Of a DNA stretch of 64,000 bases, positions 8,427 to 16,660 are shown piece by piece (the stretch's first letter is position 1; the number at the start of each line of letters is the position of its first letter). The translations under genes were made by a program, and so were the position numbers. Source of the DNA: Seribacter sp963934295 (lineage in GTDB: Bacteria > Verrucomicrobiota > Verrucomicrobiia > Opitutales > Seribacteraceae); NCBI GenBank assembly GCA_963934295.1, contig CAWVXY010000014.1, positions 1 through 64,000 of the forward strand, written 5' to 3'. Below the pieces are notes generated by a model that was not told the origin of the DNA, searched no databases, and saw nothing but the letters and a program-made list of their open reading frames with translations.

Positions 8427-10268
8427 CTAGTCTCGAAAACGGCTCTTTGACTTCTTTTTGAAGTCTCCGCCTCCTTTGCCAAACTTCTTGCGTTTGTCAA
8501 AGCGTCCAGCACCACCCCTGTCCGGTCTTGGTCTGCCCTTGTCCTTAGAAATATTTAACTGGTGACCCTGGACCCAAACCGTTTTTAATGCGGTCATGAT
8601 ATCGTTGGGCATGTCGGCGGGCAAGTCCATGAATGTATGGTCCTTAAACATTCTAATTTTCCCCATGTTTCTTGGGTCCAATCCTACTTCATTGGCAATA
8701 GCTCCGACAATATCCCCTTTTTGGACCCCGTGAAATTCACCGACTTCTAACCGATAACTTTGCAGGCTGGAATCATTACGGGAACCACCGCGTTCATCTC
8801 GGTCTCCGCGCCTGTTTCGGTCTTCCCGTCCTCCTCGGTTATCGCGACCGCGACCCTCTCGACCCCGGCTGTCCCGATCTCTTCCAGACCGGTTATCCCG
8901 TGAGTTTTTCTTGGAGGGTTGAGGCATGTCCACATAATAAAGTCCCTGCTTGCCTGCTTCTAAATGGGCAAGAGCAGCGGCCACATCAATCGAATCTTTT
9001 CCGGATTCTTCGAGGTAACGTTGAATCGCTGCTCGATAGTCTCCAAGGTCAGCTTTTAGTCCTTCTTCTATCTTACCAAAAAATTCCTCAAGCTTCCGCT
9101 CGTTCATTTCTTCCTTGGTTGGAAATGAGTATTCCTGACAAGGTACTTTTAAGGTCCGTTCAATCGCATTGAGCATTCGCATTTCTTTGTTGGTGACAAA
9201 GATAATGGCATCTCCTTCACGACCGGCTCTTCCAGTCCGTCCAATCCGGTGAGTATAGGATTCAAGATCAAATGGTGCATCATAGTTGAGCACATGGGAT
9301 ATACGGTCTACATCGAGCCCGCGTGCCGCCACATCCGTGGCAACGAGAACATTAATTTTCCCCCGCTTTAGACGGTCGACAGTTTTCTCCCGTAAATTTT
9401 GGGGCATATCTCCATTGAGGGGTTCAGCGAGATAACCTTTCCCCTGAAGCATTTCCGCAATTTCCATGGTCGCATTTTTAGTGCGGGAAAAGATGAGCAT
9501 GGCTTCAAACTTTTCAATTTCAAGAAGGCGAAGAAGCATATTTCTTTTTTCATGCTGCCTGACTTTTATAAATTGTTGACGGATATTGGGAGAATTCTCT
9601 GCCTTGACCTTGATCGTAACTTCAGTCGGATTATTTAAATGCTTTTCCGCCAATTTACGAATGGGCTTGGGCATGGTTGCCGAAAAAAGGGCAGTCTGAC
9701 GCTCGTCCGGTGTGTGTTCCAATATCCAATCAATATCGTCAATGAAACCCATACTTAACATTTCGTCGGCTTCATCCAAAACTAATGCCTGTAAGTTATC
9801 CAATTTAAGGTAACCTTTTTCAATGTGGTCCATTACCCGTCCCGGGGTTCCGACTACAACTTGAGCACCCCGTTTAAATTCGCGAATTTGTTCTCCGTAT
9901 CCAGTGCCTCCGTAAACGGCGACCACTCTTAACTTGGGAAGGTTTTCTGCAAAGCCTTCAATGGCTTCAGCTACTTGGAGAGCCAGTTCCCGGGTTGGGG
10001 CCAAGACAAGAATTTGGGCACCTTTTACTGATTCATCCATCCTTGACAGGAGGGGGAGTGCAAAAGCCGCGGTCTTTCCGGTTCCAGTCTGGGCCACGCC
10101 AATAAAGTCCGAACCTTCAAGCAATGGCGGGATGGCACGTTCTTGAATAGGCGAGGGGTTTTCATAACCAGCTTTTTGTACAGCCTTTAAAATTGGCTGA
10201 GACAGGGCAAGTTCGTCAAAGCGCATACGGGTATCCGTAGGCTCATGATTGTTTTCATCATCACTCAT
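8427..10268 (-). CDS. deaD: DEAD-box ATP-dependent RNA helicase with DbpA-type RNA-binding domain
   Basis: The 613-residue protein has all helicase motifs: Q motif PSPIQERAIP, motif I AQTGTGKT (59-66), PTRELALQ, DEAD (165-168), SAT, and HRIGRTGRAG. After the two RecA domains comes a CsdA-like helical region, then a low-complexity linker rich in R, G and D (about residues 455-505), then a DbpA RNA-binding fold (RLEVGEFHGVQKGDIVGAI and on) and a basic Lys/Arg tail. This is the architecture of CsdA/DeaD, a cold-shock helicase acting on ribosome assembly and structured mRNA. The 254-bp region upstream, shared with pntA, holds no other gene and could include a long leader. The gene symbol is by architecture; paralogues elsewhere could share it. 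Confidence 0.93.
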   Translation of the reverse strand: MSDDENNHEPTDTRMRFDELALSQPILKAVQKAGYENPSPIQERAIPPLLEGSDFIGVAQTGTGKTAAFALPLLSRMDESVKGAQILVLAPTRELALQVAEAIEGFAENLPKLRVVAVYGGTGYGEQIREFKRGAQVVVGTPGRVMDHIEKGYLKLDNLQALVLDEADEMLSMGFIDDIDWILEHTPDERQTALFSATMPKPIRKLAEKHLNNPTEVTIKVKAENSPNIRQQFIKVRQHEKRNMLLRLLEIEKFEAMLIFSRTKNATMEIAEMLQGKGYLAEPLNGDMPQNLREKTVDRLKRGKINVLVATDVAARGLDVDRISHVLNYDAPFDLESYTHRIGRTGRAGREGDAIIFVTNKEMRMLNAIERTLKVPCQEYSFPTKEEMNERKLEEFFGKIEEGLKADLGDYRAAIQRYLEESGKDSIDVAAALAHLEAGKQGLYYVDMPQPSKKNSRDNRSGRDRDSRGREGRGRDNRGGREDRNRRGDRDERGGSRNDSSLQSYRLEVGEFHGVQKGDIVGAIANEVGLDPRNMGKIRMFKDHTFMDLPADMPNDIMTALKTVWVQGHQLNISKDKGRPRPDRGGAGRFDKRKKFGKGGGDFKKKSKSRFRD

Positions 10269-10522
10269 GGGGAATTCTTTCGTTCGTTGTTTGTTTAGTT
10301 AGCCAGTATTCGAACGATTGTTCACCCACATTATCCCTTTATATCCACCAGTGAAACTTTGTCCTCGCACTTGACTTATTCACATTATTCACAATTTCCA
10401 AAAAAAGACGAGCAGTAAAATTTGGTTAATTTATATGATGAATTTCTTCAAAACCTAATCCCCCTTTATATTTAGTATGAACTTTTTCTTTACAGAATCG
10501 ATTATTTGATCCACTCCATTAA

Positions 10523-12055
10523 ATGAAACTTGCCCAAATGAAATTAGTTGTTCCAAAAGAATCGATCTCTTCGGAAAAACGGGTTGCGATAAGCCCGGAC
10601 AATATTCCTGCATTTGAAAAGCTAGGCTATGAAGTCTGGATAGAGTCAGGAGCGGGTAATTTAGCTAATTTCCCTGATGATCTTTATGTTCAATCTGGAG
10701 CAAGAATTTCGAATGAAAAATCCGAGCTTTGGGCAAAGGGGGATCTATTACTTAAAATAAACCCGCCTTCGAATGAAGAGGTTGGGCTAATTAAGGAAGG
10801 TGCCACTTTGATAAGTTTCGCCTATCCCGCTCGCAACGAAGAGCTTCTTCAATTACTTGGTGAGAGAAAAATTAATTGGATGGCAATGGATTGTGTTCCC
10901 CGTATTTCCCGGGCTCAGTCAATGGATGCATTAAGCTCCATGGCTAATGTAGCCGGTTATCGTGCCGTGGTAGAAGCATCCCATGAGTTTGGTCGCTTTT
11001 TTACCGGGCAAATTACTGCGGCAGGTAAAGTACCTCCGGCTAAGATTCTAGTAATTGGTGCTGGCGTTGCGGGTTTGGCCGCAATTGGTGCTGCACGCAA
11101 CATGGGTGCAATTGTCCGTGCTTTTGACACGAGACCCGCAGTTCAGGAGGAAGTAAAAAGCCTGGGTGGTGACTTTCTTATGCTTGATTTTGAGGAGGAT
11201 GGTGCCGGTTCGGGCGGATACGCCAAGGTAATGAGCAAGGAATTTATTGAGGCAGAAATGAAGCTTTTTGCGGATCAGGCTGAGGAGGTTGATATTATTA
11301 TAACCACGGCGATGATTCCCGGAAAAAAATCTCCTGTTTTGATAACCGAGGAAATGGTCAGGAGTATGAAGCCGGGATCAGTAATTGTTGATTTAGCCGC
11401 AGAAGGTGGGGGGAATTGTGAATTAACTGAAACAGGCCGGTCAAAAGTTGAACATGGAGTTACCATTTTGGGATATACCGACTTGCCTTCCCGCTTACCT
11501 GCCCAGTCCAGTAGGTTGTATGGTAATAATCTGGTCAAACTGGTAAATCTTCTTGGAACGACTGATCAATTTGCGATTAACCAGGAAGACGAAATCATTC
11601 GCGGAGCTTTGGTTTTGGATAATGGTAATATCTCTTGGCCTCCGCCCAAAGTTGAGGTGAGTGTTCAGCCCGTAAGGCCAAAAGAGGAATCGATTAAGGA
11701 ACCGGTGGAAGAAAAAAAATCTATTTTTTCACCCGGTCTGATGTTGGGTGGACTTTGCATCCTACTTCTTGCAATGGGATGGAAGGGTGAAAATGAATTT
11801 CTCGATCAGTTAACCGTTTTTGTTTTGTCCTGCTTTGTCGGATACATGGTTGTGTGGAATGTGACTCCTTCCCTTCATACCCCCCTGATGAGTGTGACAA
11901 ATGCGATAAGCGGAATTATTGTGATAGGTGGAATGCTCTTCGTTTCCGGCTCCAATCCATGGATTGCAGGGGTGGCGATCTTTTTGGCTACGATTAACAT
12001 CGCCGGTGGTTTTTTGGTGACCCATCGAATGTTGAAAATGTTTCGTAAGGAATGA
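10523..12055 (+). CDS. pntA: NAD(P) transhydrogenase subunit alpha, with membrane segment
   Basis: The 510-residue length equals E. coli PntA. The cytosolic NAD(H)-binding part includes the Rossmann segment VIGAGVAGLAAIGAARNMGA (about 176-195), the FDTRPAVQEEVKSLGG loop and the mobile-loop region ILGYTDLPSRLPAQSS. The C-terminal 110 residues hold several transmembrane helices, so this is the two-subunit form with dI fused to the first membrane domain. The enzyme transfers hydride between NADH and NADP+ coupled to proton translocation and supplies NADPH. Translation could start at the second ATG (10538, MKLVVPKES), which fits the family's N-terminus better. The stop overlaps the pntB start by four bases (ATGA). 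Confidence 0.95.
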   Translation: MKLAQMKLVVPKESISSEKRVAISPDNIPAFEKLGYEVWIESGAGNLANFPDDLYVQSGARISNEKSELWAKGDLLLKINPPSNEEVGLIKEGATLISFAYPARNEELLQLLGERKINWMAMDCVPRISRAQSMDALSSMANVAGYRAVVEASHEFGRFFTGQITAAGKVPPAKILVIGAGVAGLAAIGAARNMGAIVRAFDTRPAVQEEVKSLGGDFLMLDFEEDGAGSGGYAKVMSKEFIEAEMKLFADQAEEVDIIITTAMIPGKKSPVLITEEMVRSMKPGSVIVDLAAEGGGNCELTETGRSKVEHGVTILGYTDLPSRLPAQSSRLYGNNLVKLVNLLGTTDQFAINQEDEIIRGALVLDNGNISWPPPKVEVSVQPVRPKEESIKEPVEEKKSIFSPGLMLGGLCILLLAMGWKGENEFLDQLTVFVLSCFVGYMVVWNVTPSLHTPLMSVTNAISGIIVIGGMLFVSGSNPWIAGVAIFLATINIAGGFLVTHRMLKMFRKE

Positions 12056-13446
12056 CAGAAGGACTGATCACTATGGCTTATCTCGTCTCGGGGTTGTTTT
12101 TCATCCTGAGTTTGGGTGGGTTGTCCAAACAGGAAACCGCCCGAAAAGGAAATGTCTATGGCATTCTTGGTATGGCCCTGGCAATCTTAGCTACATTTGC
12201 AAGTGGCGAGGTGGAAAATTTTAAACTATTGATTCCCCTAATGTTTGGTGGGGCAGTGATCGGAGCTGTTCTTGCGAAGAGAGTGGAGATGACCTCAATG
12301 CCCGAACTCGTTGCCATTTTACATAGCTTTGTCGGTTTGGCTGCGGTTCTGGTGGGCGTGGTTAGTTTTATTGATCCGAGGGATATTGAGCTCACTGGAA
12401 CCAATAAATTGATTCATGAGATTGAAATTTTACTGGGCGTGTTTATTGGAGGAGTTACTTTTACAGGATCTGTGGTTGCTTTTGGAAAGTTGCGGGGATC
12501 CTTGAGTGGTAAGCCCATGCTTTTACCCGGTCGTCACCTGCTCAACCTGGGTATGCTCGGTGCCTCTATTTGGCTGGGTGCTCAGTTTATCGAACAGGGA
12601 CACGATCAGGCGTTGATCAGCTTATTAATTGTCATGGGGATTTCTTTCGTCCTTGGTATTCATTTGATTGTGGCAATCGGAGGGGCGGATATGCCCGTGG
12701 TTGTTTCGATGTTGAATAGTTATTCGGGTTGGGCGGCAGCAGCGGCTGGATTTATGCTCAAAAATGATTTGCTTATTATTACTGGGGCATTGGTTGGAAG
12801 TAGCGGTGCAATTCTCAGCTATATTATGTGCAAGGCGATGAATCGGAGCCTGGCAAATGTAATTTTCGGAGGATTTGGAACTGCCGGAGGCAGTGCCGCT
12901 ACTGCATCGGAGATTGAGGGCTCAATTACTGAAACAAGTGCAGATGAAGTGGCGGAAGAATTAAAAGAAGCCAAGGAAGTTATGATCGTGCCCGGATATG
13001 GTATGGCGGTGGCGCAGGCTCAGCATGTGGTAAAGGATATTACTGAGACCCTGAGAGGGAAAGATGTGAATGTTCGTTTTGCGATTCATCCAGTAGCTGG
13101 ACGTTTGCCTGGGCACATGAATGTTTTACTCGCTGAGGCAAATGTGCCTTACGACATTGTATTTGAAATGGACGAGATTAATGACGATTTGCCTGATGTG
13201 GATGTTTTGTTGGTTGTGGGAGCGAACGATATTGTAAATCCATCCGCCCTCGAGGATTCAAGTAGTCCGATTGCCGGGATGCCTGTGATCGAGGCTTGGA
13301 ATGCCAAATCGGTCGTTGCTTTGAAAAGAAGTATGGCTGCTGGTTATTCCGGGGTGGAAAACCCGCTCTATTTTAAGGACAATACCAATATGCTATTCGG
13401 CGACGCCAAGGACACATTGTCGGCGGTTTTCTCCAAGCTTAGTTAA
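12052..13446 (+). CDS. pntB: NAD(P) transhydrogenase subunit beta
   Basis: The 464-residue protein has about eight to nine N-terminal membrane helices followed by the NADP(H)-binding dIII domain. Recognisable stretches are GGADMPVVVSMLNSYSGWAA in the membrane part, and MIVPGYGMAVAQAQ, HPVAGRLPGHMNVLLAEA, VVGANDIVNP and GMPVIEAWNAK in dIII, closely matching E. coli PntB. It is translationally coupled to pntA; AAGGA directly before the ATG is one of the few SD-like sequences in the window. No further gene is in this operon: the next ORF is 69 bp downstream. Confidence 0.97.
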   Translation: MTEGLITMAYLVSGLFFILSLGGLSKQETARKGNVYGILGMALAILATFASGEVENFKLLIPLMFGGAVIGAVLAKRVEMTSMPELVAILHSFVGLAAVLVGVVSFIDPRDIELTGTNKLIHEIEILLGVFIGGVTFTGSVVAFGKLRGSLSGKPMLLPGRHLLNLGMLGASIWLGAQFIEQGHDQALISLLIVMGISFVLGIHLIVAIGGADMPVVVSMLNSYSGWAAAAAGFMLKNDLLIITGALVGSSGAILSYIMCKAMNRSLANVIFGGFGTAGGSAATASEIEGSITETSADEVAEELKEAKEVMIVPGYGMAVAQAQHVVKDITETLRGKDVNVRFAIHPVAGRLPGHMNVLLAEANVPYDIVFEMDEINDDLPDVDVLLVVGANDIVNPSALEDSSSPIAGMPVIEAWNAKSVVALKRSMAAGYSGVENPLYFKDNTNMLFGDAKDTLSAVFSKLS

Positions 13447-13515
13447 GTTTGAAAATTTAACTTGGGTTCGATATTGGCTTGCTCTGCAGTCTTTTAAAAA
13501 AAGATGATATGAAAT

Positions 13516-14952
13516 ATGAGAACTTTTCCATTATTTCTTTTTACCTTTCTCTTCACTACTTTTGGTTTATTCGGCGAATCAATTTATAAACCAAAACTTG
13601 TTAATAGTAAAAATGGAGATCATCATGATTTTCCCTTGGGCGTTCTCGAAGCTACCGGTCGCCTCACGGATGGAGATAACCAGATTCTCATTATGGATGT
13701 TGGGAAAGGGGGTGCTGCTCAGAAAGCTGGTCTTTTAGCTGGCGATCGATTGGTACGGATCGACGGAAAAATTCCGTCCGTTTTTTCTAAGAAAACGGAT
13801 ACCGGATTGGAAGGTCCTCAGGCTCTTCTTGGTCAAAGTTTAAATCTTAAGTCGTCTGCTTTAAATCCGGTTTTGTCCCTTGGGGTGAGAAGAGAGTCCG
13901 AGAAGCTTAGTTTATCAGTAAACTTGCCTCCGAGCCTCCCTTTTACTTTATCTAATCCAATCTCCTGCAAAAAAAGAAAAGATTTTTTACACGGAATCTC
14001 TGAGCATTTAGTTGATGTTCAGGAAAAGAATGGTCGATGGAAACCCGGGGTGGGGGGAGACGCAGATGTTTATACTACCGCATTTTGCGGACTTGTTCTT
14101 TTGGCGAATAACGACCCGTCTCATCTTTCATCAATTAAGAAGGCGATCGAGTTTGTGAAGAAAGCCAGTATTGCATCGATCGATTTAAATGACCCGAAGA
14201 AAGGACCTAAGAATTGGCAGACTGCTGCTAATGGAATTTTTCTTGCTGAATATCAACTAGCCACAGGGGATAAAACCTATTTTGAAGAATTGAAAAAGTG
14301 TTGTGATCTTTTGAGCAAGAGAGTTACGGAGAAAGGAACCATGGGGCATCATTACTCGATTCCTTACAGTGGTGGTGGACTCATTGTGATTAATGTACAG
14401 GCACATTTGGCTTGGTCTCTGGCTGAAAAGTGTGGTCATCCAATCAATGAAAAATCATGGCATAATTCTTTTTCCGAGGTGAAGAAGTCGCTTGATCCCA
14501 AGACGGGTGCCTTGGGCTATTCTTCCCGGGCACCTTGGAGCCCGGATATTGCGGCAAGAACGGGTGCAATGATTACGGCACTAATTGTGGCAGGTCGGGA
14601 AAAGAATTTTGCGCACTCACTTGCTGAATCCCTCGTTCAACTAAACGGAAGGATGCGTCATGCACATGCGATGTCTTCGATCGGTTTGATTTTTGGATTT
14701 TCCGGGATCAAACTGGGTGCTCTAAAACATTACGGCCGAGTAATGGAGGCATGGATGCCATATTTAGAGTTGTCCCGATTACCTCAGGGAAGTGCTATTT
14801 ATTTCGGAGGTAAACGAAATATCGGCGGAGATCAATACCTGGGAATTTCTTCAATTGGAAATGCTATGGTAGGAATGATTCTTGCAAGTGCAGAGGATCT
14901 ACTTTTTATGCACGGAGGGAAAAGAAAAGGCTGGTTCATTGATCAAAACTGA
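13516..14952 (+). CDS. Secreted PDZ domain plus alpha/alpha-barrel protein (DUF6288-like)
   Basis: A 478-residue exported protein (signal peptide MRTFPLFLFTFLFTTFGLFG-ES). Residues about 35-130 form a PDZ-like domain (LIMDVGKGGAAQKAGLLAGDRLVRIDG reads as two adjacent PDZ pieces). From about residue 150 on the sequence shows helical repeats (GISEHLVDVQEKNGRWKP, YTTAFCGLVLL, WQTAANGIFLAEY) like the alpha6/alpha6 barrel of terpene-cyclase/pectate-lyase-type enzymes. The combination resembles DUF6288 proteins of Verrucomicrobia and Planctomycetes, whose function is unknown. It could be a glycan-active or peptide-binding protein; I see no decisive catalytic motif. Confidence 0.7.
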   Translation: MRTFPLFLFTFLFTTFGLFGESIYKPKLVNSKNGDHHDFPLGVLEATGRLTDGDNQILIMDVGKGGAAQKAGLLAGDRLVRIDGKIPSVFSKKTDTGLEGPQALLGQSLNLKSSALNPVLSLGVRRESEKLSLSVNLPPSLPFTLSNPISCKKRKDFLHGISEHLVDVQEKNGRWKPGVGGDADVYTTAFCGLVLLANNDPSHLSSIKKAIEFVKKASIASIDLNDPKKGPKNWQTAANGIFLAEYQLATGDKTYFEELKKCCDLLSKRVTEKGTMGHHYSIPYSGGGLIVINVQAHLAWSLAEKCGHPINEKSWHNSFSEVKKSLDPKTGALGYSSRAPWSPDIAARTGAMITALIVAGREKNFAHSLAESLVQLNGRMRHAHAMSSIGLIFGFSGIKLGALKHYGRVMEAWMPYLELSRLPQGSAIYFGGKRNIGGDQYLGISSIGNAMVGMILASAEDLLFMHGGKRKGWFIDQN

Positions 14953-14961
14953 AGACTTATG

Positions 14962-15024
14962 TTTGATCAAAGATATTCGTTTTTATGACTCATACTTTGA
15001 TTAATCAAAGTAACTTATTTGACA
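14962..15024. promoter_or_regulatory. Two palindromes and a TTGACA box upstream of the outer-membrane protein gene
   Basis: TTTGATCAAA (14962-14971) is a perfect 10-bp palindrome, and ACTTTGATTAATCAAAGT (14994-15011) is a perfect 18-bp palindrome sharing the half-site TTTGAT. A consensus -35 box TTGACA follows at 15019-15024, with a poor -10 match (TATGTA at 15042-15047, 17 bp away). The arrangement looks like an operator pair placed just upstream of a promoter for the gene starting at 15103. The regulator is not identifiable here. Confidence 0.5.
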
Positions 15025-15102
15025 ATGCGAAGTATAGCATTTATGTACTTCGAGGTCATATCAAATTATTTAAAAATCAAATTTTGTAGAATTCCAAAAT
15101 AC

Positions 15103-15852
15103 ATGAACTTAATTTCTCTAAAATATTTAATATCAGTATTCTTTTTATGGCATTGCATGCTATTCGGGCATGAAACGGAAACGAATAAGCCGTTCGAAAA
15201 AATGCATGTGCACCAAACCTTTAGTGCTCATGCCCATGCCGGATGGGAAAGCCGTTATTTTTCAGAGGGGCGGGATTCTTTAAATGGAAAGTCTCTTTGG
15301 AACAGTTCATTGGAACTCGGATATGATCATTTTTCTGGAGGGGTCTGGTATGGGAGGTCTTCCAATCATCAATATGATGAACTGCAGTATAACTTCGCTC
15401 TGACACAGGAAATTGATGAGTATTCATTTTATGCCGGTTATACGCATTTACTTTTTCCAAAAGATGATGAGTCGGATGATGAATGGTCTTTGGGAATTAG
15501 TTATGAAGGTTTACCCTTCGAACTAACGACATCTTTGGATGCTTCTTATTCCATGGATGCAAAGGGTACTTTTTATGAGTGGTCCAGTACCCGTGAATTT
15601 CATCCTCAGGAAGATCTTGATATTTCCCTTTCGGGAACATTCGGTTGGAACGAAGGCTATGTGTCAGACGGGCACAATGGATTGAATTTTTTCTCTCTTG
15701 GAAGTGGGGCCAAAAAAATACTTTCAGAAAGTTTTTCGCTTCTAGGGCATGGAGTGTACAGTTGGGCCATTGATCCGGATTCCAACTTAGCGGGAGATCA
15801 GGACCTAAAGGATTTCTTTCATTTTGGTCTGGGCGTTGAGTTTGATTTTTAA
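15103..15852 (+). CDS. Putative outer-membrane beta-barrel protein
   Basis: The start at 15103 (249 residues) is preferred over an upstream ATG because it opens with a hydrophobic signal (LKYLISVFFLWHCMLFG). The mature part alternates polar and aromatic residues in strands about 8-10 long (AGWESRYFSEGRD, SSLELGYDHFSGGVWYGRS, YSFYAGYTHLLF, FHFGLGVEFDF) and ends in Phe, the usual beta-signal for BAM insertion. The first mature residues are His-rich (MHVHQTFSAHAHAGW), which could bind metal. The pattern is like small porin-type proteins (TorF-like), but no family is certain. Expression may be controlled by the palindromes at 14962-15011. Confidence 0.65.
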   Translation: MNLISLKYLISVFFLWHCMLFGHETETNKPFEKMHVHQTFSAHAHAGWESRYFSEGRDSLNGKSLWNSSLELGYDHFSGGVWYGRSSNHQYDELQYNFALTQEIDEYSFYAGYTHLLFPKDDESDDEWSLGISYEGLPFELTTSLDASYSMDAKGTFYEWSSTREFHPQEDLDISLSGTFGWNEGYVSDGHNGLNFFSLGSGAKKILSESFSLLGHGVYSWAIDPDSNLAGDQDLKDFFHFGLGVEFDF

Positions 15853-15968
15853 TGATTTAACTTAAAATTACTCGATCAATCCCTTGCATTCTTTGATTGA
15901 GAATAATTAGAATCGTTGCATAGGCACTCTGTTTTGACTACTGCTCAAAACCATACATGCCAAATTTT

Positions 15969-15974
15969 TATAAT
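15969..15974 (+). promoter_or_regulatory. Consensus -10 box near the start of the 2H phosphoesterase gene
   Basis: A perfect TATAAT ends eight bases before the ATG at 15983, placing the expected transcription start at or next to the start codon. No -35 hexamer is evident at 16-18 bp. No Shine-Dalgarno sequence could exist on such a transcript. Confidence 0.4.
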
Positions 15975-15982
15975 CTTTAGAT

Positions 15983-16507
15983 ATGCCTTACTCAATCGAA
16001 GTACACTTTGACGATATTACCAACGCTACCATTCGAAATATGTGGAAGGTTATATCAGAGAATAATATTCCCTGCCGGGCCTTTGAAAAAAACTTTTCTC
16101 CCCATTTGACCCTGGTGTATGGAGAAATTACCGGTCCAAAGAAAGTGAATTGGGAATTTCTGACATCGCAAAAAAGCTTTCAAATCGAATTCACCGGATT
16201 AGCGGCGTTTCCCGATCGGGGTGTTCTTTTTCTTTCCCCCGAAAATTCGCAGTTATTATCGGATCTTCATAAATTGCATGACAGTCACATTGAGTTTTCT
16301 TCCATGAATAAATTTTATCGGGTCGATCTATGGGATCCTCATTGTTCATTGGCGAGTAGATTATCCCCCAAGCAATTAGAAAAATGTGTTTCTTTGTTTG
16401 ATGATTTTCAATTTCCAATTCAAGCAACATGTGTCTCTTCGAATTTTGTAAAATATCCTGACCCTAAAGTACTTTCTTCCTTCGAGTATCAAATGCCTGA
16501 AGGATAA
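15983..16507 (+). CDS. 2H phosphoesterase superfamily protein (2'-5' RNA ligase-like)
   Basis: The 174-residue cytoplasmic protein has two histidine motifs of the 2H fold: HLTLVYG at about residues 45-51 and HCSLASR at about 119-125, each in the H-x-[TS]-hydrophobic pattern. The spacing (about 74 residues) fits cyclic phosphodiesterase/2'-5' RNA ligase-like enzymes (2_5_RNA_ligase2 type). These act on 2',3'-cyclic phosphate or 2'-5' linkages in RNA or nucleotides. The gene stands alone between an outer-membrane protein gene and a sulfatase, so the physiological substrate is unknown. Confidence 0.78.
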   Translation: MPYSIEVHFDDITNATIRNMWKVISENNIPCRAFEKNFSPHLTLVYGEITGPKKVNWEFLTSQKSFQIEFTGLAAFPDRGVLFLSPENSQLLSDLHKLHDSHIEFSSMNKFYRVDLWDPHCSLASRLSPKQLEKCVSLFDDFQFPIQATCVSSNFVKYPDPKVLSSFEYQMPEG

Positions 16508-16660
16508 CTTCCTCATTTTCGTAAGCATGCCTTGTGCATTGTAAATATTGTTTCTGGGTTTCTACACCACTAAGGCGAAATACAAATTGATAGAATTAAG
16601 TAAGAAATTGTGTACAAACCGACATAATAATTTGTAACATCTAATTTAATCCAAATTTTA

